DNA of 5,245 bases from an uncultured Allobaculum sp. (GTDB taxonomy: Bacteria > Bacillota_I > Bacilli_A > Erysipelotrichales > Erysipelotrichaceae), in NCBI GenBank assembly GCA_910579655.1, contig CAJTVE010000109.1, positions 1-5,245 of the forward strand. The letters are read 5' to 3'. Position numbers and translations under genes: made by a program. The notes beneath the pieces are model-generated. The model worked only from the letters and a program-made list of their open reading frames with translations, was not told the origin of the DNA and did not search any database. How positions within the stretch are numbered: the stretch's first letter is position 1; the number at the start of each line of letters is the position of its first letter. This document shows positions 1 through 5,215 of the stretch, piece after piece.

Positions 1-76
1 GCATTAGAACGAACCGCCCGGTGCCGATCGGCATGCCGTGGTGGTGTGAGAGGGGCTTAGATGCTACCTACTCGAT
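1..76 (+). mobile_element. 3' end of a group II intron (domains V and VI)
   Basis: Bases 11-46 fold as a domain V hairpin. The 5' arm GAACCGCC..GGTGCC pairs with GGCA..CCG..GGTGG around a short GATC loop, with a two-base bulge (34-35) on the 3' arm and a CGC catalytic triad at 15-17. One extra base (T39) departs from a perfect stem. Bases 48-73 fold as domain VI: GAG (48-50) pairs with CTC (71-73) and AGG (51-53) with CCT (67-69), leaving A70 bulged as the branch-point adenosine. The intron then ends CTCGAT at 76, which puts A70 at position -7 and ends the intron in AT, matching the AY rule. The GGTGGTGTGAGAGG...CTACTCGAT layout is what I remember from bacterial introns just downstream of the reverse transcriptase/maturase gene, which would lie left of the window. 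The CGC triad would fit class C, but one domain does not settle the class. Confidence 0.85.
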
Positions 77-629
77 TGGCTGCCAAGAGCAGAACCAGTC
101 CATTGGACAGAACATAGGCAGCTTCGCAAAGATAGCTGATACAGCCGCTGGCCGCAAAAACAGCCACACTCAAAATCAGACAGCCAAGCACAAGCTGACA
201 GACCTGACGAAAAAATGGACTGGTCAAGCCATAGACCGACACCCAAAGCCAGATCAGTCCATTGGCGATAATTGCTGTCGTGCAGACCAGGGAATGAAGA
301 TCCAGAGTGGCTCCCAGACCAGGATCTTTCCAGGGGATCAGAGCCCCCAAAGCCATGAAGGCCCACATCAGGGCACTCAACCGGCCTTGCACATAATATC
401 CCGCCTGCATGAGTACCCTCCAGGAAAGCCAGCCATCATACCCACAGGCAAACAGACAATAAATTCCCATCAAGAGCAGATGGCCGTTTTTCCAGCCAAG
501 TCCTGTGAGATTTTCCTGAACACGATCAATCTGAAATCCAATCCAGACAGAAAAAAGGACAAGAAGCAGATAAAGAGCCATCAAGCCAGCCGCTTTTGAG
601 TTCTTCGAAGTTAAACGTTGTTTTTGCAT
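57..629 (-). CDS. Six-helix integral membrane protein, DUF998-like, 3' end truncated by group II intron
   Basis: A 190-codon frame that is strongly hydrophobic. Numbering from the ATG at 629, likely membrane helices lie near residues 15-33, 48-65, 83-100, 110-134, 142-160 and 168-185, after a short basic cytoplasmic start (KQRLTSKNSK). The loop after helix 1 (ENLTGLGWKNGH), the IPW at the end of helix 3 and the LDLHSL before helix 4 recall DUF998-type proteins of about 200 residues; this is from memory and is a weak call. No function is known to me. The last full codon of gene origin is A184; codon 185 spans the junction at 76/77, and residues 186-190 and the TAA stop (57-59) are encoded by the intron, so only the C-terminal tail seems lost. 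The intron is antisense to this gene and cannot splice from its mRNA. The frame stays open back to a TTG at 842, but that extension has no ribosome site and runs into the repeat array. The ATG at 629 also lacks a clear Shine-Dalgarno, so the start is uncertain. Confidence 0.68.
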   Translation of the reverse strand: MQKQRLTSKNSKAAGLMALYLLLVLFSVWIGFQIDRVQENLTGLGWKNGHLLLMGIYCLFACGYDGWLSWRVLMQAGYYVQGRLSALMWAFMALGALIPWKDPGLGATLDLHSLVCTTAIIANGLIWLWVSVYGLTSPFFRQVCQLVLGCLILSVAVFAASGCISYLCEAAYVLSNGLVLLLAANRVGSI

Positions 630-803
630 ATCCGTAGTATGCCAAATCCAGAACAAAGTTGCCCGGTAAAAAGATTCCAGGCAGTCTTTCGTCAAGAAAG
701 CAAAAAGATCACGGCTGCTGATTGAAACGATAGATATAAAGAAAGATTCAAAGCCGGCTGAAGCCATCAAAAAGCAGGATTTTGCCAAGAGAAGACACAA
801 ACC
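630..803. other. Upstream flank of the membrane-protein gene, no recognised feature
   Basis: The stretch lies between the minus-strand start at 629 and the repeat array. The minus-strand frame happens to stay open through it, but with no ribosome site at any candidate start (TTG 842, ATG 767), so I do not treat it as coding. A minus-strand TGGCATACT (complement of 633-641 region) resembles an extended -10 box but has no matching -35. I see nothing else in it. Confidence 0.4.
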
Positions 804-1086
804 AAAGAAATGCAAAAAATTGACCAGGTGGTGATACAGCAATTTGAAGGTCGCGTATATCAGAGTGTCAGCCGCGTTAAAGACTTTGCTGGCTGCAAGT
901 CAGAAGACAAGGGCAGCACTGGCAGTTGTTTGTCGTGGATTCGCTTTCGGCGTTTTCTGTTTTCGATCGTTTGGTCAGATCAGTGATTCAGGCGTGAGCG
1001 TAGGAAGAGGTACAGAAAGCTGCCCAGTCCGGGCCAATGCATCCTGTTTTTCAGTTTTTTCCGGTCTGAGCCAAAATCAAGACTCG
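804..1086 (+). repeat. Repeat unit 1 (most diverged)
   Basis: The core at 853 is CGTATATCAGAGTGTCAGC. It is followed by GACTT (882-886) pairing with AAGTC (897-901), with an inner GC/GC pair. A TTTCTGT...ACAGAAA inverted repeat sits in the middle of the unit, and the end has GTCT...AGAC just before the A-rich block of unit 2. The left edge is uncertain: similarity upstream of 850 is weak and 804 is set only by matching the offset seen in unit 2. Confidence 0.55.
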
Positions 1087-1370
1087 ATAAAAAATTAAAA
1101 AAATCTGCAAGAGCGCGAAACGGCATTCGGATTTTGCGTATATCAAGATGTCAGCGGTAAAGAAGCGTCCAGCAGTCGCTTCTAAAAGGCAAGAGCGGCC
1201 AAAGTTTCATGCTCATACTCGATTTGTTTTGAACTCTGTTTCCTTTCTCATGCCAGTTTCTTTCCCGTTCAAAACAGGAAACTATCCCATACGGTCCTCT
1301 TGTCCTGCTGGCCTTTGTTCCATGTTCTTTCAAGTTTGTCTGGTGCAGTCCTATCAGACAGATTTGAAAA
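1087..1370 (+). repeat. Repeat unit 2
   Basis: The 284-bp unit starts with an A-rich block. The core at 1136 is followed by the best hairpin of the array, AGAAGCG (1161-1167) with CGCTTCT (1177-1183), 7 bp around a 9-base loop. Further inverted repeats are CTGTTT (1236-1241) with AAACAG (1272-1277), and TGTCTG (1337-1342) with CAGACA (1355-1360). Its ATG at 1148 opens a 103-codon frame without a ribosome site. Confidence 0.75.
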
Positions 1371-1644
1371 ATAAAAAATCGCAGGATCGCGAAACAACAA
1401 TCGGATTTTGCGTATATCAAGATGTCAGCGGTAAAGAAGCACCCGGTAATCGCTTCTAAAAGGCAAGAGCAGTCAGCTCTTTATCTTCAAGCAAGATTGG
1501 TTTTGAGCCCTGTTTCTTTCATGCCAGTTATTTTCGAGACCAGAACAGGAAATCATTCTTGTGGCTTCTTTGCTTTGCAGACTGCTGTACTCTCATTTTC
1601 TGGTTCCTGCCTGATGCTGTCCCATTTCAGACAGGTCTCGAAAA
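1371..1644 (+). repeat. Repeat unit 3
   Basis: The 274-bp unit is closest to unit 2. The core at 1410 is followed by AGAAGC (1435-1440) with GCTTCT (1452-1457). Mid-unit CCTGTT (1509-1514) pairs with AACAGG (1544-1549), and near the end CCTGCCTG (1606-1613) pairs with CAGACAGG (1628-1635) at seven of eight positions. The same three hairpin positions as in unit 2 are kept although the intervening sequence has diverged strongly. Confidence 0.75.
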
Positions 1645-1762
1645 ATAAAAATTTACAAAAATGCAGAACGCCAGGCCCATCCCGCTCGTATATACAAGTG
1701 CCAGCCGGTAAAGCCTGCATTCTTTTCTCAAACCATCCGGCTTAGAAAGGAGAAAAACCAAG
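1645..1762 (+). repeat. Repeat unit 4, shortened, forming the leader of the FHA gene
   Basis: This partial unit begins with the A-rich block, carries the core at 1686 (CGTATATACAAGTGCCAGC then GGTAAAG), and stops at the FHA start codon. The hairpin after the core is AGCCGG (1703-1708) with CCGGCT (1737-1742), or alternatively AAGCC (1711-1715) with GGCTT (1739-1743). Its last stretch CTTAGAAAGGAGAAAAACC, which holds the Shine-Dalgarno, lines up with CTTCTAAAAGGCAAGAG at the same place in units 2 and 3. Confidence 0.65.
1746..1752 (+). promoter_or_regulatory. Ribosome binding site of the FHA gene
   Basis: AAAGGAG lies 10 bases before the ATG at 1763 and fixes that start. It sits three to four bases after the 3' arm of the unit 4 hairpin, so the hairpin could affect ribosome access. 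Confidence 0.85.
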
Positions 1763-3874
1763 ATGCATGAATCCTATTCACTTGGCCGTCAGGCAGACCG
1801 GCTGGTCGTTTCTGTCTTGCGCCCTGAAGATTTTGACCTTTCCGTTCTGAATCCACAAGATGGATCGGGCCTGTTTCTGGAATGCTCGAGTCAGTCTGCC
1901 ATCCATTGCCAGGTTGAATATCAGACAGCCGGCTGGATTGGTCTGGATGATTTTCTGGCTCAGATTCAGCTCGATGGCAAAGAAAGCTGCCAGTTTCTGT
2001 ATGACCTGTTCAGCGCGCTGGCTGTCGGAATGAAAAATCAGCCGGTGATTCTGGATCCGGAAGCCATTCTGCTCAGTTTTAAAGGAGACCAGATTGCACT
2101 TTTGCGTGCACCACTCATTCTTGAGTGCTGGATGAAACGAGCGGATGAAATCGATCAATTCCTGCTTTCCCTGATGGACAAACTGCCCTGCAGCCAATAC
2201 GAAATTCTGGGGCTGCTCTGGAAGCAGCACACCACCCGAGCCTCTTTTGATCAGATGGCTAAAGCAGTTGAAACCTTTTATCAATCACAGATCCCTAAAC
2301 GCCTGTTTGGACGCAAACCCACCCTTGAGCCATTCGGACTGCGGCATCCCGTCTTTCCCGGAAGCCATGCCCCGACAGCCACTCAAAAACGAGAGCGAAA
2401 AAAATTCGGCCGTATAAAAAACAAAGATCCGGCCGGATTCTCACCCCAGCAAGATCTTTCGCAAAAAAGCAGCAGCGATCAGTCCGCTTTCGCTGATGAC
2501 TCAGGCGTTCAGGATCCAGGCTGGCGCAATCTGTATCTTCAGCAGATGGAAGAAATGCCTTCGGGACTGCCTGTTTATTCCTTGAATGAGAGTGTCCGAG
2601 GCAGCGCCAGCGCCGATCATCTTGGATTTCCGGACAGTCTGGCAGCCAGCCCATTTGGTCATGACAATCCGTCTGAATCTCACTACGAGTCAGGGGATGG
2701 ATTCAAAGCAGGCAGCGGGTACTCGTTTGGCTTTGAAGAAGGTCAGGATCCTTCTTTTCTGGATACCGGATCTTTAAGAAATCAGCCACTCCACAGTTTT
2801 CCTGCGTTGGATAAGACGCAGGATGGTGATGGATTCCAGAATGCGCAGCGAGATCTGTCCAGGTCTCAGCCTGGCGCGTTGTCTTTTCAGGAAGAATCAA
2901 GCGATCAGGAAGCTTCTTCCTGGCTGCAAGACGATCAGCCGCAAGGATCGATGAAGTCCGATTGGGTGTATCCGAATGATTCGAAAGACAAACTCAGTTC
3001 GGATCTTTCCAGCAAGGAGAAGAAATTCACAGATAACTTTACTGCTACAGGCTTAGCCAATCCATTTGAAAGCTGGAGTCCACCGGCTGGTCTTCAAAAT
3101 CAGTTTGCTGAATCTCAGCAAACGATGAGGCCAAATCGGCCTCCGGTTGATGAACAACGCGGCCTGAACGTTGTTTCTTATGATTCTGTTCCTTACATAA
3201 AGGAAACAAAGGAAAGCGGATTGAAGGATCCAAAAGAAAGTGGATTGAAAGGACAGACCAGAAAGGAAGACCAGTCTCGAAATACAGACTCTGTTTGTTC
3301 AGATTGGGCCACGCCTTTCCTGCAAGGTTGCCAGCCAGAGAATTCTGCCTTACACATGCAGACAATGACCAGAAGGCCATCTCAGTCCATGGTGCAGTCC
3401 AGGCCTCAAAATGATGAACCATTCAATCTATCGATCGACTCTTCGATTGAGCCAATCGAAAATCAGGATCCATGCCAGCAGCCCTTTGCTTCAAAGATGG
3501 ACTTTATGGATTCAGACCGATTGAGCCGCCGGGAACAGAGAAATCAGGAAGCTCACACCGTCCTGCTGGATACACTCTTTGAACCCTGCTTTCTGGAGAT
3601 CAGCGGGATGAAATACGCTTTACAGGGGATGGAAATGGTTGTCGGCCGCAGTGCCGACTGCCAGATCCGTCTGCTGGATGGCTCCGTTTCCCAGCATCAC
3701 GCCCGACTCATCCAGATTGATGGCCGCTGGTATGTGCAGGATCTGAAATCGACTAATTCGACCCTGCTTTGCGGGCGCAAGGTGATCCGTCGGATGCGAT
3801 TGAAAGAAGGCATGGTTTTGCAGTTTGGAAACCAGAAGGCTGTTTTCCATGGGCAACCACTTTCAGCCCATTAA
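1763..3874 (+). CDS. FHA-domain protein with DUF6382-like N-terminal domain and long disordered linker
   Basis: A 703-residue cytoplasmic protein with no signal peptide or membrane helix. Residues 1 to about 185 form a folded domain that recalls DUF6382, the N-terminal domain of Firmicutes FHA proteins; LDPEAILLS at 97-105 is typical. Residues of about 186-600 are a Ser/Gln/Asp-rich linker, probably disordered, with six scattered Pro-Phe pairs (190, 297, 434, 518, 553, 574), several (Q/K)DP motifs and a doubled KESGLK(D/G) at 483-497. Residues 606-703 are an FHA domain with the phosphothreonine-binding signature: GRS at 628-630, SQHH at 643-646 and STN at 663-665. The usual STNGT turn is STNST here. 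FHA domains bind phosphothreonine, so the likely partner is the kinase encoded next, whose start overlaps this gene by 26 bp. Function is inferred: a scaffold or sensor in kinase signalling, perhaps for envelope or secretion machinery as for other DUF6382-FHA proteins. The FHA call is firm; the N-terminal family call is moderate. Confidence 0.95.
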   Translation: MHESYSLGRQADRLVVSVLRPEDFDLSVLNPQDGSGLFLECSSQSAIHCQVEYQTAGWIGLDDFLAQIQLDGKESCQFLYDLFSALAVGMKNQPVILDPEAILLSFKGDQIALLRAPLILECWMKRADEIDQFLLSLMDKLPCSQYEILGLLWKQHTTRASFDQMAKAVETFYQSQIPKRLFGRKPTLEPFGLRHPVFPGSHAPTATQKRERKKFGRIKNKDPAGFSPQQDLSQKSSSDQSAFADDSGVQDPGWRNLYLQQMEEMPSGLPVYSLNESVRGSASADHLGFPDSLAASPFGHDNPSESHYESGDGFKAGSGYSFGFEEGQDPSFLDTGSLRNQPLHSFPALDKTQDGDGFQNAQRDLSRSQPGALSFQEESSDQEASSWLQDDQPQGSMKSDWVYPNDSKDKLSSDLSSKEKKFTDNFTATGLANPFESWSPPAGLQNQFAESQQTMRPNRPPVDEQRGLNVVSYDSVPYIKETKESGLKDPKESGLKGQTRKEDQSRNTDSVCSDWATPFLQGCQPENSALHMQTMTRRPSQSMVQSRPQNDEPFNLSIDSSIEPIENQDPCQQPFASKMDFMDSDRLSRREQRNQEAHTVLLDTLFEPCFLEISGMKYALQGMEMVVGRSADCQIRLLDGSVSQHHARLIQIDGRWYVQDLKSTNSTLLCGRKVIRRMRLKEGMVLQFGNQKAVFHGQPLSAH
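3834..3839 (+). promoter_or_regulatory. Ribosome binding site of the kinase gene, inside the FHA gene
   Basis: AGAAGG lies nine bases before the ATG at 3849 and favours that start over the in-frame TTG at 3825, which has no such site. Its position within the end of the FHA gene points to translational coupling. Confidence 0.7.
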
Positions 3875-5159
3875 GCTTCTCAAAGAAAATCCAGGGTGTC
3901 GGGTCATTCTGGCCAGCCAGGGTGATGGTCAAAAAGTCGTGATCAAAGAAGTGAAGCTGCAGGCGCATGAAGTCTGGTTCAGCCAGTTTCGAATGGAAGT
4001 TCAGGTTTTACAGGCACTGGAAGGAAAATATGCCCCAAAGCTACTGGGTGTCCATGACAGTCCGGCAGCCTGCTGGCTGGTGGAGGAATATCTGGAAGGT
4101 GTGGATCTGGGGACATGGCTGCAGTCCAATCCAGCCAAGGCTTTGCGCAAACAGATCTTTCTGGAAATTCTGGAGCGCATCCAGAGTGTTCATGAAGCCG
4201 GCTATCTGTATCTCGATCTGAAACCGGAAAACATCCTGATCCATGAAGGTCATGCCTGGCTCATTGATTTCAATGCCTGCCTGCCCATCGGCAGTATCCG
4301 GCCGATTCTGGTTAACCGGGATTCCTTGCCTCCAGAAGCTCTTGAGGGGAAGCGGATGAATGAGAAAGCGGATCAGATTGGTCTGGGAAAGTTGTATCTC
4401 TTATTTTTCGGACCTTCAAGCATCGCCTGGACCGCCTTAAGCCGAAATCCGGAGCATCGCTTTCGCAACCTGGATGTCTTTGGAGCCCAAATTCGAAAGC
4501 CGCCAAGACTGAAAATGGCTCTGCTGGCGAGTATTGTTGCATTTCTTTGCATTGGTGGAATGATCTGGTTTTTCTATCCGGCCCAGGCCAATGCTGCCAA
4601 TTCGAAACTGCCGGATGCGGTGAAGGTTTGTGAAGAGCTGAAAAACGAGTTGAAAGCTGGAAGTCTTGTGTTGAGTGAAAGTGAATGGATTGTCGATACC
4701 CGCAGTTGTCTGGAGGCTTCACATCTGTCTTTAGCCGGCTTTCTGCATGAGCATAAGCCGCAGACCACAAGCTTTCAGGTTGAGTTTTATGATTTTCTGC
4801 TTGGACTGCTTCTGTCCAGCGATGTCTCGATTGCTCAGCTTGACAGCCTGCTCGAAAGGCTTTTCCAGCAGGCTGGATGGGTTGAGCAGTTCAAAGACCT
4901 TTGCAAAGGATTGATGCAGGCCAGGATCATTCTGGATCCGGACCAGATTCATCAGATGCTGATTGTTCTGGATGCCCATTGTCCGCTCGATGACGAAAGC
5001 TGCGCCTGTCTGATGAACTACCTGCTGACCTGTCTTTCACGTAGAGATCAGTCGATTGAACTGCCTGAAAAACTTGAAGAAAATCTGGCTGGAAGCTGTC
5101 CGGATCTGTATGAGCTCTATGCCAAACTCACTGACCCCATGGCAAGCCATGGGGGTTGA
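3849..5159 (+). CDS. Membrane-anchored Ser/Thr protein kinase-like protein with extracytoplasmic C-terminal domain
   Basis: 436 residues from the ATG at 3849. Residues of about 5-215 are a compact protein kinase domain: VIK with Lys33, a candidate helix-C Glu50, catalytic loop YLDLKPEN with Asp123, Lys125 and Asn128, IDFN with metal-binding Asp140, PPE at 161-163 and DQIGLG at 174-179. The ATP- and metal-binding residues are therefore present. However, the glycine-rich loop is degenerate (one Gly near residue 16), HRD is YLD and DFG is DFN, so activity may be low or specialised. Residues 221-243 are one membrane helix; by the positive-inside rule (RKPPRLK before it) the kinase is cytoplasmic and residues 244-436 are outside. 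That outer domain is mostly helical in appearance, matches no sensor domain I know (no PASTA repeats) and has eight cysteines (261, 287, 352, 378, 385, 387, 395, 417). It is cotranscribed and overlaps the FHA gene, its likely partner. The pseudokinase-helix-outer-domain plan also resembles EssB/YukC of type VII secretion, but the intact DLKPEN argues against that family. Confidence 0.92.
   Translation: MGNHFQPIKLLKENPGCRVILASQGDGQKVVIKEVKLQAHEVWFSQFRMEVQVLQALEGKYAPKLLGVHDSPAACWLVEEYLEGVDLGTWLQSNPAKALRKQIFLEILERIQSVHEAGYLYLDLKPENILIHEGHAWLIDFNACLPIGSIRPILVNRDSLPPEALEGKRMNEKADQIGLGKLYLLFFGPSSIAWTALSRNPEHRFRNLDVFGAQIRKPPRLKMALLASIVAFLCIGGMIWFFYPAQANAANSKLPDAVKVCEELKNELKAGSLVLSESEWIVDTRSCLEASHLSLAGFLHEHKPQTTSFQVEFYDFLLGLLLSSDVSIAQLDSLLERLFQQAGWVEQFKDLCKGLMQARIILDPDQIHQMLIVLDAHCPLDDESCACLMNYLLTCLSRRDQSIELPEKLEENLAGSCPDLYELYAKLTDPMASHGG
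5135..5154 (+). other. Perfect 8-bp hairpin at the kinase stop codon
   Basis: CCCCATGG (5135-5142) and CCATGGGG (5147-5154) form a perfect stem around the loop CAAG, ending two bases before the TGA at 5157-5159. It encodes the final residues MASHG. No run of T follows, so it is not a normal intrinsic terminator; it may stabilise the mRNA 3' end or damp transcription into the next gene. Confidence 0.6.
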
Positions 5160-5178
5160 AATACACCTCTGTTGTTTG

Positions 5179-5204
5179 ACAGGACAGCTTCGGCTGTTGT
5201 CTGT
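5179..5204 (+). other. UUCG-capped hairpin between the kinase genes
   Basis: ACAGGACAGC (5179-5188) pairs with GCTGTTGTCTGT (5193-5204) around a TTCG loop closed by C-G, giving about ten pairs with a two-base bulge at 5199-5200. The C(UUCG)G tetraloop is exceptionally stable in RNA. There is no T tract after it, so termination is unlikely. It ends 11 bases before the proposed GTG start at 5216, where it could affect translation or RNA processing. Confidence 0.6.
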
Positions 5205-5215
5205 GAGTAGCCTTG

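Larger units (their letters stand above)
804..1762 (+). repeat. Four-unit degenerate tandem repeat, period 274-283 bp, ending at the FHA gene's ribosome site
   Basis: A conserved core occurs four times, with its first base at 853, 1136, 1410 and 1686, giving spacings of 283, 274 and 276 bp. The core reads (G/T)CGTATAT..., then GTCAGC (GCCAGC in the fourth), then GTAAAG or GTTAAAG. An A-rich block (ATAAAAA) opens units 2-4 at 1087, 1371 and 1645. Units 2 and 3 are the closest pair, with the 30 bases from 1136 and from 1410 identical; units 1 and 4 are more diverged. Each core is followed by an inverted repeat whose sequence differs from unit to unit. Two period lengths are not multiples of three and the substitutions between units 2 and 3 show no third-position bias, so the array does not look like coding sequence. 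Its position, ending at the start of an operon, suggests a duplicated leader or regulatory region. It matches no family I know. Confidence 0.78.

Noticed and set aside
21..599. Long plus-strand open frame opposite the membrane-protein gene
   Set aside because: It begins in the intron, has a Gln/Lys/Pro-rich composition typical of the complement of a hydrophobic gene, and lacks a ribosome site. It is a shadow of the minus-strand gene.
633..641. Extended -10-like TGGCATACT on the minus strand just before ATG 629
   Set aside because: It would imply a leaderless transcript and has no -35 partner; a single weak match is not enough to call a promoter.
630..842. N-terminal extension of the minus-strand membrane protein to a TTG at 842
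   Set aside because: No ribosome site at TTG 842 or ATG 767, and the extension adds a poorly structured segment before the natural basic start and first helix at 629. It also enters repeat unit 1. Not excluded outright.
844..1098. 84-codon plus-strand frame in repeat unit 1
   Set aside because: No ribosome site, and the frame is not kept in the other units in a protein-like way; explained by the repeat.
1337..1375. Intrinsic terminator from TGTCTG/CAGACA at the end of unit 2
   Set aside because: The stem is followed by an A-rich, not T-rich, stretch, and the other strand has its T tract on the wrong side.
1689..1694. TATATA in the core as a -10 box for the FHA operon (and TATATC in the other units)
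   Set aside because: No acceptable -35 hexamer 16-18 bases upstream in any unit; the core's conservation may have another cause. Left uncalled.
804..1762. CRISPR array
   Set aside because: Period near 280 bp, repeats diverged over most of their length, and no short unique spacers.
3849..5159. EssB/YukC of type VII secretion
   Set aside because: Similar domain plan only; the intact DLKPEN and metal-binding Asp, the different outer domain, and the lack of WXG100 or EssC genes in view argue against it.
5135..5180. Rho-independent terminator after the kinase gene
   Set aside because: The stem is strong but no run of T follows within the usual distance, and a further gene seems to start at 5216.
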